From positions 4,888,001 through 4,952,000 of the forward strand of contig NC_057319.1 of assembly GCF_000687475.1 (NCBI RefSeq): a DNA stretch of 64,000 nucleotides, given 5' to 3'. A program made the position numbers and the translations under genes. Shown piece by piece: positions 1 to 11,908 of this stretch. Numbering within the stretch: position 1 is the first letter of the stretch; each line of letters begins with the position of its first letter. This DNA comes from Ustilaginoidea virens (lineage: Eukaryota > Ascomycota > Sordariomycetes > Hypocreales > Clavicipitaceae). The notes below the pieces were generated by a model that saw only the letters and a list, made by a program, of their open reading frames with translations, ran no database searches and had not been told where the DNA came from.

Positions 1-3000
1 AGGTGGGACAGTAACCGTGGTTGGAGCAGTATTGGAGCCGGCCAGAGGCTGCGTAAGAGTTACGTACGATCCGGCAACGGGGGGAGTCTGGATAATCACG
101 GTGCCAGGAACTGTACCGCTGGGAAGGATCGTTAAAGTGGTAGGCTCCGTAACAGTCCCGCTTAGAGGCTGGGTGACCGTGATAAAAGGACCAGGAACTG
201 GCGGTGTTTGAATAATCACGGAGCCGGGGACAGTGCCACTAGGTGGGATAGTAATAGTAGTGGGAGCAGTAACGGTACCACTCAGGGACTCGGTGAGAGT
301 GATGTACGGTCCGATCACAGGGGGGGTCTGGATAATAATGGTGCCGGGAACTGTACCGCTGGGTGGGATGGTCAAGGTAGTCGGGACTGTAATACTGCCA
401 CTTAGAGGCTGAGTAAGAATGATATAAGGGGCGGAAACTAGCGGCGTCTGGATGATGACCGAGCCGGGAACTGTACCGCTGGGAGGTATCGTTATGGTGG
501 TAGCTACAGTATCAGAACCGCTAAAAGGCTGGGTGAGAGTGATATACGCCCCAGTGACCGGCGGCGTAACAACAATTACAGACCCGGGAACCGTGCCGCT
601 AGGAGGTATCGTGATGGTGGTAGCTACAGTGTAGGAACCGCTCAAGGGCTCGGTAAGAGTAATATACGCCCTAGTCACCGGCGGCGTAATAATAATTACA
701 GACCCGGGAATCGTGCCGCTAGGAGGTATCGTGATGGTGGTAGCTACAGTGTAGGAACCGCTCAAGGGCTGAGTGAGAGTAACATACTGACTGGCAGCTG
801 GCGGCGTTTGTATAATTACGGAACCGGGAACTGTACCACTGGGTGGGATAGTCACCGTGGTGGGAGCTGTGTTTGATCCACCTATAGGCTGGGTAAGGGT
901 AACATACGCCCCAGTCACCTGCGGCGTGTGGATGATGATGGACCCGGGAATCGTGCCGCTAGGAGATATCGTTATAGTGGTTGCAACAGTGTACGAACCG
1001 CTCAACGGCTGGGTGAGGGTGACGTACGCCCCAGTCACCGGCGGCGTGTGGATAATTACAGACCCGGGAACCGTGCCGCTCGGTGGAATGGTTATCGTAG
1101 TAGGCACTGTTTCGGTGCCGCTCAGAGGATGCGTGATGGTGATATAAGACGCAGCAGCCAGCGGCGTTTGAATAATTATAGTCCCAGGAACTGTACCGCT
1201 AGGCGGTATTGTGATGGTTGTAGCTATGGTGTTTGCGCCACTCAAAGGTTGGCTGAGAGTTATATAGGGAGCAGCACCTGTCGGGGTCTGGACAATGATA
1301 CTCCCAGGAAGCGTACCACTGGGTAGGATGGTTATCGTGGTAGGAGCCGTATTTGTGCCACTCACAGGCTGGGTGAGGGTGATGAATCGCCCCGTCGTCG
1401 GTGCTTGAGCACTGCTACTACTACTACCACTACCACTGCTGCTGCTGCTGCTGCTGCTACCGCTTCCAGGGATGGTGCTGCTTGATGGGATGGTTATTGC
1501 GGTCGTACTGTTGAGAGCCGGTCCTGTCACCGCGGATGTCAGGATAATCACGGTGCCGGAAACTGTACCACTAGGCGGGATTGTCACGGTAGTAGTGATT
1601 ACGGTCCCGGGAGCAGTACTGCTGGTCGGGCTGGTCAGCGTCGTAGGCGCCGTACTTGTGCTAGACAGAGCCTGTGTAAGGGTGACGGACGAACCCGTGG
1701 CCGGGGGGGTCCGTATAATCACTGTCCCGGGCACCGTCCCGCTAGGAGGGATGGTCACCGTGGTGGGCAACTGACCAGTCCCGCTCAAGGGCTGGGCAAT
1801 AGTGACGTACGGACCAGCCGCCGGCCCAGTAGCCAGCGGCGTCCGGATAATCACACTCCCGGGAACGGTGCCGCTCGGGGGGATCGTCAGTGTCACCGGA
1901 GCCGTGCCGGTGCCGCTTAACGGCTGGGCAAGAGTCAGGGTAACATACGGTGCAGCGGCTGCCCCCGTCCCCGTTGGCGTCTGGATGAGCACCGTGCCTG
2001 GCGCCGTGCCACTGGGTGGGACGGTTATCGTGGTGGCTAGCGCGTTCGTCCCGGCCACCGGCTCGGTGATTGTGACGTAAGGCCCCGTGGCTGGTCCGGT
2101 AGGCCGCGGGGTCAGAACAATGACATATCCGGGGGCAGTGCCGCTCGGCGGGATCGTCACAGTCGTCGCTGCCGTGTTCGTGCCGCTCAAGGGCTGGGTC
2201 AGGGTGACGTACTGCCCCGCCGACGGGGCTGGTGTCTGCACAACAACCGTGCCGGGAACCGTACCACTAGGCGGGATGGTTATCGTCGTAGGCGCCGTAT
2301 TGGTGCCTACCACCGGCCGGGTGATGGTCACGTATGGCCCGACTGCCGGCGGCGTCTGGATTATGATGCTGCCGGGCACGCTCCCGCTCGGGGGGATCGT
2401 GACGGTGACGGGAGCTGTGTTGGTTCCGCTCAGAGGCTGCATGATGGTGACGTACGGCTTACTGACGGCGGGCGTCTGGATGATGACGGTTCCTGGAGCA
2501 GTGCCGCTTGGAGGGATAGTCACCGTGACGGCAGCTGTGTTGGTGCCGCTAAAAGGCTGTGTGATTGTCACATACGGACCAATCGACGATGCGGCACCAA
2601 GTGGCGTTTGGATGAGGATGCTGCCGGGGACGGTGCCGCTGGGTGGGATGGTCACCGTGGTGGGTGCCGTGTTCGTCCCGCCCAGGGGCTGGGTGAGTGT
2701 CACATACAGCCCAGTCACCAGCGGCGTCTGGACGATGATGGTCCCCGGGACAGTGCCACTAGGGGGGATAATCACCGTGACGGGGACGGTATTTGTCCCC
2801 GATAAAGGTCGAGTGAGAGTAACGTACGGACCACTTGGCAGCGGCGTTTGAATGATGATGCTGCCGGGGGCCGTACCGCTTGGCGGGATGGTAATTGTGG
2901 TGGGTGCGGTACCTGTTCCGTTCACAGGGCGGGTAAGCGTGACAAAAGCACCCGTCACCGGCGCAGTCGCTGCCGGTGTCTGGATGATGATGGTTCCCGG

Positions 3001-3590
3001 GACGGTGCCGCTTGACGGGATGGTGATTGTGGTGGGCCGCAGGTTGGTCCCGCTCAAGGGCTGGGTGATGGTGACGAAAGGTCCATTCGCCGCCGGGGTC
3101 TGGATGAGCACGCTGCCTGGGACGGTGCCGCTCGGCGGGATGGTCACGGTCGTCGCCGCGGTGTTGGTGCCGGAGAGAGGCTGGGTTAGAGTGACAAAAG
3201 GTCCTGTGGCTGGCGCAGTTGTGGGCGGTATCTGGATTATCACGGAGCCGGGAACCGTGCCGCTGGGCGGGATGGTCAGGGTGGTGGGCGCCGTGTTGGT
3301 GCCGGAGAGGGGCTGGGTAACGGTGATGTAGGACCCAGCTGCCGCTGGAGTCTGGATGACAATGGTCCCAGGTATCGTGCCGCTAGGTGGGATGGTCACG
3401 GTCGTAGGCGCCGTATTGGTCCCGGTCAGCGGTTGGGTAAGAGTAACGTACGGTCCCGTGGCCGCCGAGGCCGCCGGGGTCTGAATAATCACGGTGCCCG
3501 GAACGGTCCCGCTCGGGGGAACCGTAAGCGTGACCGGCGCCGTAACCGAGCCGCCGACGGGCTGGGTCACGGTCACGTAGGTGCCCCCGC
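1..3590 (-). repeat. 120-bp coding tandem repeats of the adhesin
   Basis: About thirty direct copies of a 120-bp unit, each encoding 40 residues. In the first 1.3 kb the period is exactly 120 bp; toward the N-terminal end some units are longer through small Ala/Pro/Gly insertions. Units differ mostly at third positions and at the variable linker before the YVTVTQP motif. Because the array lacks stops in some other frames, apparent open frames of up to about 250 codons also occur on the opposite strand and are not genes. Confidence 0.95.
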
Positions 3591-4515
3591 TACTTGCCAG
3601 TCCGCTGCTCGCCAGTCCGCTGCTTGCCGGGCTGCTGCTTGCCGAAACGCCGCCGTCGCCCGTTGTCGAGCCAGTTGGGCGCTGATACAGAGACAGCGCC
3701 GCGACGGACGCCACCTGCCGCTTCAGGAGACTCACGTCCCCGCCGCAGCATTGCCCTTCGTTCCCTGGGCACGGTATGTTGCACAGGCCGACGGCTACGA
3801 CGGAGGCGCGGGAGCGCACCGCATCGCCGCAGTAGCACTCACTGTTCATTCGCACACACACACACACACACACACACGCCCACCGTCAGCAACACGATCC
3901 CCCGGTTTCCGACGGGGCGGGAACACGCCTCTTTCGCTGCAACCGAGCACTTACCTGTCGTGGACGCCGAAGAAGCTCTTCGCGCAGGCCGCCGCGCACA
4001 CCTGCAGGCTCATGGACGGGCTCGAGCTGACGACGGCGAAGTCGGTCAGCAGCCCGGCGGACAGAGCCACGCATCCGTAGAGCTGGAAGCCGGCGACCTG
4101 GCTGGGCAGCTGGCAGCTAGGCCTGGAGTTGGAGCCCGTAGATGCGGTCCCGCCGGAAGACTGCGAGACGGCGGCTGTCTGCGACGCCGGCCCAGCAGCT
4201 GCCGTTGTGTAAGGCCCGGCTGCGGCAGCCGAGACTGTGCTGTTTTTTTTCACCCCTGGCGTTAGCGCCTGGCTACCGAGCCCCTCTGGCTTGAGAGGCC
4301 TCTCTCCTGGCTGGAAGAGGGAGAAAGACTGGTTCTTACTAGGCTCCCGTCAACGAATATATATTGCCTTGGCAATTCACCTCGAGCGGTTGAAGGTTGA
4401 CGACGACGTCAGCCGAGGCGCCGTCGAGGCCTCTTGCGCCCTGGGTCCATAAGCCGGCCTGCACGCCCAAGAGGACGACGAGACGGGTCAATGGCAGTGC
4501 CATGCTCATGCTCAT
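1..4515 (-). CDS. WSC-domain cell-wall adhesin with about 30 Thr/Pro-rich repeats (C-terminus beyond window)
   Basis: Secreted surface protein, 5' part only; at least 1,434 codons are visible. Exons by splice signals and phase are 4515-4340, 4239-3955 and 3841-1 (continuing off the edge). Residues 1-25 form a signal peptide starting MSMSMALPLTRL. A Cys-rich WSC domain covers about residues 101-206; the second intron splits it just before SECYCGD, and it ends near GQCCGGD. After a Ser/Gly linker follow roughly thirty 40-residue units of the type YVTVTQPLSGT / PTTVTIPPSGTVPGT / VIIQTP, interrupted once by a poly-Ser stretch (about 1395-1460). WSC domains bind cell-wall carbohydrate, and this repeat style is typical of fungal flocculin/GLEYA-like adhesins, so a wall-linked adhesin is inferred. 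The frame is open on the minus strand at every spot checked. A GPI signal or effector domain at the C-terminus cannot be seen. Confidence 0.85.
3852..3877. repeat. (CA)n microsatellite inside adhesin intron 2
   Basis: About 13 CA units lie in the 113-bp intron between adhesin exons 2 and 3, shortly before the acceptor at 3842. On the transcript it reads (GU)n. Confidence 0.9.
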
Positions 4516-5966
4516 GCTGCCCGCAGGTTGGGAGGATGGCGATGCCGCAGCTCACGGCAATACTCAATCACCACAGGACGAAGCGACCAGGACAGCGACG
4601 AGGCAGTAGCGGCAGAACATTACTCGGGGTTTTCTTTGCCGCCGACTTTTTTTTTTCTTTCTTCTTCTTCTTCTTCTTGGGTTCCATGAAAGCCTTTTTT
4701 AAAAGATAGGCCACCATCTGGACAACTGGCATGAACAAAAGAAAAGCACAACAAGGCAGATTGCCCGCGATAATGTGGCTTACAAAGCAGGCTTCCGCAA
4801 TGTTTTGCGCCCGCCGAGACCTTGTTGCCGCTTCCGCCGGGAATGCTGGGGCTTGTTGACGCAGACAAGGGCCGCAGACGGCGGCTCAAGAATGCGCAGG
4901 ATATGAGAGCCTTGTTGGTGGCGGCCGCTGCGATTTGATCGGCGCTGCTCGGGCGAGTCAGCAAATTCCCGGGATCCCTGCAGCCAAGGGGCGGCTGGTA
5001 TGAGGTGACGTTTGGCTGCGGAGGCTGCGTGAGGCCTAGACGCCTAGACGCCTAGCGGTCGCGCCAGTTCAGTCGCCGGTTGAGACGCTAGGCTGCATCC
5101 ATGCCCGGCGTCATTCCGCAGTGGCCGGGCCCCGCAAGCCGCCATGGCCGCTGCCGTCCGCTGGCTGGGCGGGGCACTTGGCAGTCTCCACCCACCCGGG
5201 GCTTGTAATCTCCACCAGACCGGGGGCTGCGATCCTCGCGGTCCCCGGGGGGGAAAAAAAAATATACAAATCGAAAAAAAAAAAAAAAAAAAAAAAAACA
5301 GAAAAAAATTAAAAAAGAAAGTGCGAATCCCCCTCGCGAGTCACTTCCGCAAGCGCACAAGCTCGTGACGACAGGCCACGTTGTCGTCGGCTTTTCTCAA
5401 CCAACGGCGGCCCAAGCCAGCCAGCCAAACAGGCACGCCCCCGTGTCGCCATGTTTTTCTGTCTTGGTAGATACAGCCAACGGCCGCGTCACGTTTTTTC
5501 CCGTTTTGATAGATTTGATACATGCACGAGTGCCGTTGCCGCTGGCTCAGCCAACGAGAAACCGTCTCGTGTACATGCCTGCCTGCCTGCCTGCCTGCAT
5601 CGCACGCCGTCATGTCATGTTGGTGTTTTTGCGCCGCGACACTCGTGCTGCCTCCACGCGACGACGAGCTTTCACCCCGTTCGGCTCCCAAGCAGGCCGG
5701 GCGGGCCGGGACCAATCTTAAAAAGAAAAAAAAAAAGTCTGCTCGTGAGCATCCCCCACTCGTCTGCATATAAACCCAATCCAGAGGCTATACCACCTTG
5801 TCGAGACGGCGGCGGCCCATGTTGTTGTTCCGCGTGCTGTGATTCTCGTCCTGATATTCGACAGGTCGCCTGCCGTCTTCACTCCCTTGGGACTCGAGAC
5901 AAGAGACAAGCCTATCCAGAAGCGACCAGCATTCTTCGCCCGCCGTTCACACTCAGCTCGTGGAAA
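4516..5966. other. Intergenic region between two divergent secreted-protein genes
   Basis: Shared upstream region of the adhesin (minus) and the small secreted protein (plus). It holds a poly(A) run at about 5273-5298, three copies of CCTAGACG near 5034-5055 and a short (TGCC)n run near 5578-5597. No convincing coding sequence is seen. Confidence 0.6.
5769..5774 (+). promoter_or_regulatory. TATA box of the small secreted protein gene
   Basis: TATAAA on the plus strand, 193 bp before the ATG at 5967, in a pyrimidine-rich setting. Assigned by position only. Confidence 0.45.
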
Positions 5967-6452
5967 ATGCAGTCTGTCGTCGTCTTGGCTGCAGCCCTGC
6001 TTGCGACAACCTTGGCCATCACTTACCAACGCCTTCCACTCTATCGTTGTATCCTAGGAAGTTTGGAACAAGGCCCCGTGGACTACGATTCAATCACGTC
6101 TGACTGCGATGGAAGGGAACCAACTGAAATAACGCCCTATGGGGCCTCCTTGATCGCTGATCAGGATCAGGGTTCTACTGCTCTCTACCGTTGCACCCTG
6201 AGTACCAGCTACTTCCTGGATAGCACCGACTCCAACTGCGAAAACAATATTAACGCCTACAGGAGAATTTTTCTGGGCTACATTTACACGTCCCAGGTTG
6301 CCGACTCCACTGCGCTATATCGCTGCGTCAGCAAGTACGGCGCTACTTTTCAGTCTCTAGATTCCGGCTGCGAAGGAGGATCTACGGAAGGAAGAACGAC
6401 GCTTGGTTACTTGCTGCTTGATGTGCAGGTGCCGTACTGCGATGAAATCTAG
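5967..6452 (+). CDS. Small secreted protein with three DUF5648-like repeats
   Basis: Single-exon gene of 161 residues. Residues 1-18 (MQSVVVLAAALLATTLA) are a signal peptide. The mature part holds three copies of a module of about 45 residues: an opening L-YRC motif (PLYRC, ALYRC, ALYRC), a central D/S-rich segment, a C-D/E motif (SDCDG, SNCEN, SGCEG) and, in copies two and three, a closing LGYI/LGYL. The last residues contain one more Cys (PYCDEI). The pattern matches, by eye, the short repeats known as DUF5648, found in secreted bacterial and fungal proteins; this assignment is inference. The paired Cys in each module suggests one disulfide per repeat. The frame is open further upstream, but only this ATG gives a signal peptide. 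Function unknown; a host- or environment-facing effector is possible. Confidence 0.7.
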   Translation: MQSVVVLAAALLATTLAITYQRLPLYRCILGSLEQGPVDYDSITSDCDGREPTEITPYGASLIADQDQGSTALYRCTLSTSYFLDSTDSNCENNINAYRRIFLGYIYTSQVADSTALYRCVSKYGATFQSLDSGCEGGSTEGRTTLGYLLLDVQVPYCDEI

Positions 6453-7584
6453 TTGGGGTGAGGCAAGGATTTCCGCGGCCGTGCGTGGTGGCCGTCTCGG
6501 GCGCTGGCTGTGATGTCGGATGCCAAGGTCAAAGGTCAGGACGGGTATAGAAACGGTACAGCCCGGTGCCAGTTGACGTATCAAATCTTTGCTTGCAATC
6601 TGCGCAGTCTCTGCTCTCCCGGATTGATGCGTTCCCCTCACGTGTTGAAATACTCTTGCGTAGCCGGGCTCAAGTACCCCAGGGCCAAAAAGCCCCTTCT
6701 AGTCGCGCTTCAAACAGACGCCGTCATGTGGATTCGCAACAGACTGATGACTCTGCTGCGCAGATGAAATCTGTTGCCGCGTTGGGAGCAGAAAGCCACG
6801 ACTACATGCCCCGCTGCGACCTTTGTTGCTCTGTTCCTTCGCCAGCTTTCCATGTGCGCCTTGCCTAACTCTTCGTTCTAATCGTACCGTCAACGGCGCC
6901 AGACGTTGCCCTTTGCAAAGGCATTGCACTTCCATGACGGCGGCAAGGCTCGAAAGTCTGGCCTTTTTTTTTTTTTTTTTTTTTTTCCATCCAAGCTAGG
7001 AGGCTCAAGACGCGCGAGATGGGCCATGGCTCCTATCCTTGTAAAGCCAACGACACGCGTCGTTCTTCCCCCAACACCGTGCTTCTTCTGCCCTTTGCTG
7101 TGCCGCCATCCCGCGGCACGTTACCAGGGCGCCCTGGCAGTTTCGTTGGCTGCCTTTTTCTCCTTGGGGCGCCCGCAGCCGCAGCCGGACCAAGAAGCGC
7201 CTGTCCTCGTGCCATTTGATTCCGTAGGCCGTAGCGTTGCCGCAAGTGGTTTAGGTGGCGGTGCGATGTTCGTGACAAGTTGTGGCGGATGTTATCAAGC
7301 GTGCGTTGAGTCAGGTACAAGGTTCGAAATCGTGCTTGTGCATTCACGTCAACATGATTGATGTTCAGAGGGAGCCTTGCTGGATAGACTTGGGCGCATT
7401 GCGATGCATGGACTTGGGGCAGGACCTTGGTACATGCATATCTCGTGGTGATGGCCTCACTGGTTTTTCACGTCTTGCCGAGGTCTTGCCCAGTCACGAC
7501 TCGGTTGAAACAACGCCGTAAAGCACGGGCGGAAAGCACCAGACGTCTCGACACTTGCACTTGGAAGGGCCATGGTGCACGACC

Positions 7585-7668
7585 GCCATGATTGCAATCC
7601 AGTTGGCAAGGCAAGATGGCATGACTGCCATGATTACAATATAGTTGGCATGGCAAGTTGACATGACC
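7585..7668. repeat. Tandem duplication of a 42-bp unit
   Basis: Two adjacent 42-bp copies, 7585-7626 and 7627-7668, each beginning GCCATGATT and differing at a handful of positions. No function apparent. Confidence 0.8.
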
Positions 7669-10600
7669 AATGCCCGTCGAATCATGACGGCTGGTAGGAA
7701 CTGCCGGCGAGGGCCGCTCGGCAGGACGCATCAACCAGCTCGACTGTAACTCGCCATCCCCCTATTCCGCAAGGGACACTCGTCTTTCTTTTTGCCCTTC
7801 TCAACAGCTGCCAAGAGCGCGAGCTCAGCTTTCCGAATTGCCCAAAAGCTCCGACTTTGCCTGCGCCATGGCCCTGCCGCGGAGTGCCTGCACCCGACCA
7901 GCGCGAAGGACGTGCCGCGGCGATGAACCAAGTACCGACTGATTCGATTGAATTATCCGCCGCTGTTGAGGAACCCACCCCGACGAGAGTAGGGCGAGGC
8001 TTTCGCTACAGGTGTCCGGTTTGTGTGCTACGCTCCGTATCCTTGGAAAAGTGCGCGGGGCAAAGACTAGGCGCAGCTTCACATAGGTAGATATCCGCGG
8101 TGTACGTAGTTGCAAGAGTAGACAACCGACTTTGGGATGGTGGCATGTGGCGGGTATCGAAAGCCGCCGTGACTGTCTGGTCTCCTAGGGCGGCTGGGCG
8201 AATCCCGCAGTCAGCGGCAGTCTCTGGCATCGTGCGCTCGGCCTGCCGGCTTACCATCCACGGAGAACAGGCCGCTTAATCCGTTGAATTCAGACGCCCT
8301 TCCATCCTCGTGAATATGTCGCAAATCCTCATTACCGTAAGAAGCCGCCATCGTGCATGAGATCGAATTCTTGCCATCTTTTTACATGAGATTTAATTAG
8401 CTCTAGCGTATACTGTGAATATGGAGGCCAGAAAAATAGAGAAACAATCAAAGTCTGCAGTTGCAGTGCACTTGCGCGCGTGAATCCTCTCCCTCCACCT
8501 AGTCGTTATCCCGGCCAGGAGCAGGTTCCTTCATCTATACGAAGTAGTCCCGTGCTGATATAAAACAGTTGCTAGGTTTCTAGCGATGCTTCTGGCGACA
8601 AGGCTTGGAAGACAATCGCAAGTTCTGGTTGCGCGACGGTGCCCACTACATGACGACTCCTGTTGTACTGCGGCATAGCGGCGACTTGTGCCCCCGGGTT
8701 TCGGCACCTCGGAGAGAGACGGAAGGGGGGACATTTCACAGGGCAGAGCGCAGTGATGGATATCTTCAGCCGAGGATAAGCAGAGCTGCCTGTAAGCTGC
8801 GACGGCTTGTGCTAGAGATGCGCGAAGGGCAGCTGCACCGGAACCACACGGCGAGGCTGGACGTCTAGCATGAGCTTTGCAGACATTCCTTCGCGATTTT
8901 TTGCATCAAGGCCATGATGGACGTGTCGACGCAGTGTTTGTCGAGTGGAAAGGGCCAAGGGTTGGCTGCTTCGGATTCATTTGGGCACGCATGATGATGT
9001 CGCTGATAAGGGAAAGGTCCGGTTTTGACGGATGGGTATGGAGCAGCGGCAAGAGCTGTCACCATTCCTTCGGCCTCGAAAGTCAGTGCCGAATCTTGCC
9101 AGCACCCAACTTGGGCACCCAGGGCGCCCGAGCTTCACCGAGAAATTCGAAATCCCGTTTTCCCAAGGGGCAGCGATATCCAAAGTGCGGCCGCCGCAGG
9201 TATAACCCTCGACTCGCATCACACTGGGGTTCTCCGCACAAGGTAGGTATGCTTGGAGTCCCCAGTTATGCGTCTCATAGCCGCCTTGCTGCTCTCTGCC
9301 AAGGGAAAACTTGGTTTCAGCAGCCAAAGATTTGTGGGCAAAACTGATTCGAGGCCGAGCCCGACGGTGGCGTGCCGTTGCCAATCATGCCAGTACATCC
9401 ACCAATAGCAGGCTTACTATTTCCTCGGTACGGACTTCATTCCGCATGCATGCCAATACCCAAGCCTTTCAAACCTGGGGGGGGGCTCCGGAGATCCAAG
9501 CTCAGGTTTTGAGGCGTGCCCAACGTCGACTCTTGATTACAGCGAGTTATTCCTTCATGCTGGTGTGGAATGATAAGCGGCGGGAAGGCCGAGCGCAAGC
9601 AAGCCCAGACTGACATGAATGTAAAATGCAGTCGGAATGAGTTTTTTTTTTTTAATCATGCCTTTCTTGAAATTCAAAAATTCAACGACGGCCAACCGTG
9701 TTGTCTCCCCCAGGTCACCCTGGGCGGCTTGCACCAACATGACCGAATAGTCGCTTCCTAAAGCACAGTGCTGGCTCCGACGCCTGGCCATGTATACCGA
9801 CGAATACCAACGATGGCGTCACACTCACAAATTCTTTACAGCTCTCTCGCGGGCTTATTGGACTCTGCAGGGTGATACTGCAGGTTCCCAGATAATACGG
9901 TGGTAGCCGTCATTGGAAATGCATCAACCCGTTGGACAAGATGAAGCACGTATCGCTCTACATCATGGATCCCACTCCTATCCAAGTCAAGGGTAGGGGA
10001 GCGAAGGACGGATAGGATGGATGCATACTTGGCAAGTCGTTTGGGATTCCCGTTGAATGGATCGACGTAGAGTCCAGCGGCCCGAGGTCACAGAAGTCCG
10101 TTATCTTTGCCTCGAAGAGCGGGCTGGGAGCCACGCGCCAATCACCATCAGACTTCATTTCCAACCATTGGATAAAAGAATGTGACGCTAGACAGTCGAC
10201 AGAGAAAGTCGTGGGCGAAGGCGTCGGGTCGGCATGCGGGGCTTGCGCCGCCACGCTGCTTCTTCCCGTGAATAGCCAGCTAGACACGGCTTGGCGGCCG
10301 TTTGAGCCGGGCACTGTGGGAACATGCAGCTATTGCGCGTCGCAATGGTCATCTGGACGGGTTTGCTGCGAAAACTGCATGGAAATCACGAGGGCCTAGA
10401 CCCTGCCCACTGTGGCTGGAAAATCACTGCAGCACTTGACATGCCTCCATGCCACAAATCGGGCAGCAAGTCATCATGCTGGTCCCTTTTCGGTACGAAC
10501 GGAAGAAGGGGAGAGAGGAAGGAAGGGAAGCCCAACCAGACCAAGCCAGAAACGTCGCATTTGATTTCCCCCCATTGTCTTGACTTGGTCTCGAGACTTC

Positions 10601-11160
10601 AAGGGGTAGTAGATAGCGCCGGCTAGTTTCGATATGTTGCGACGGGAAGGACGGTTGTGATGACGGGGCAAATGTCGCATTCTTCAAGGTGCGGGTGCGC
10701 GTCTAAAGCCTGGCGAACCGGAGACCTTGGGTCTGCCACATGGGGACAGCTCTTGTCGTTCTGCAGGCGTGCAAGTCATGGGGGGAAGAATCGATCCGGA
10801 AATGAGGGTGGCGAACCTGCGCTCTCGATTGGTTTGTCAATTTTCATGTGCAGAGTTGGAAGATTCAGAGCCCCAGCAATCGCATGATGGAACTCCCGGC
10901 TTCAAAGGGAACCCGGGTGATGCTTTGGTTTGCTGTCCGTTTCTGTCATGAATCCCGTGTGTACATGTGGCCACAAAATGTAACCTTGGTTTTGGAAATC
11001 AGGCACCAGAGCTTGAAATGGCCCTGTTGAAGGGAGCAAGTGAGCGAGCCACACCGACACGCTGCAGCGTTCTGAGACGACATAAACCAATACCTACCTA
11101 CATACATACATGGCGATAGGCATTTGCGATTGATAGGCAGGCACTTGGCAAACCATGTGT

Positions 11161-11210
11161 AGGCTGGGCCGGGCTGGGCCGGGCTGGGCCGGGCTGGGCC
11201 GGGCTGCGCT
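11161..11210. repeat. 10-bp minisatellite (GGGCTGGGCC)
   Basis: About four and a half copies of a decamer, followed by short GCTGC repeats. Confidence 0.85.
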
Positions 11211-11483
11211 GCGCTGCGCACGTAGTCTGCATCATCGGATTTCGGTCGTGGCCGCTTTCCATATGTTGGAGTCGCACAAAGCCCTGCCTCTGAGTGTTGG
11301 CCGCGGCGTGATTGCATTGCTGTGCGTCTTTGGCGTGCCGTCCTGTCTTGAAGCCTGACCTGGATCTGTCTGGTGTTGAAAGTCCAGCGGCAACAACCGG
11401 ACAACGTCGACAACGAGGCTAGCTAGGCTAGGCTAGGCTAGGCTACAGCAAGGGGCTAGCCGTTCGCAGCCTTGGCCCTGCCC

Positions 11484-11522
11484 TGTGCTTGTGCTTGTGC
11501 TTGTGCTTGTGCTTGTGCTTGA
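11484..11522. repeat. 6-bp repeat (CTTGTG)
   Basis: About six copies of a hexamer, downstream of short CTAGG repeats at about 11416-11445. Confidence 0.85.
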
Positions 11523-11640
11523 TGCCCGACTTTGAGGGAAGGAGCGCCACAGGAGCCCCCTGCCTCCTTGCATTCCCAAGCTTCGACACCTACAGTACTA
11601 CTCCGTACTCGGTAGTACTCGGCCAGATCCGTGGGTTGAA

Positions 11641-11726
11641 ACTGAACCATGGATGCTGAACCTTGGATGCTGAACCATGGATGCTGAACCATGGATGCTG
11701 AACCCTGGATGCTGAACCACGGATGA
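11641..11726. repeat. 14-bp minisatellite (TGAACCATGGATGC)
   Basis: Six copies of a 14-bp unit containing an NcoI-like CCATGG core in most copies; single-base variants (CCTTGG, CCCTGG, CCACGG) separate the copies. Confidence 0.85.
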
Positions 11727-11867
11727 TGGGACGTTTCTTATCCTTGGAGCTTGGCGGGATGCCATATTACCTCAATGGGCGATGGGGTTTATGGCCATGT
11801 TCGAACCGGCTTGTTCCGGGCTCGGCGAAATGCCTCGGGGAAATGCCTCAGCGAAACGCGCGAAAGG

Positions 11868-11908
11868 GCAAGAGGGCAAGAGGGCAAGAGGGCAAGAGGG
11901 CAGGCAGG
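11868..11908. repeat. 9-bp minisatellite (GGGCAAGAG)
   Basis: Four to five copies of a 9-bp purine-rich unit. Confidence 0.8.

Noticed and set aside
2087..2851. 254-codon plus-strand frame with VPLGGIVTVVGAV repeats
   Set aside because: It is the reverse strand of the adhesin repeats; the minus strand alone links to a signal peptide and WSC domain with correct splices.
8877..9347. 156-codon open frame in the gene desert
   Set aside because: No start context, domain, signal peptide or splice support; length is compatible with chance in GC-rich DNA.
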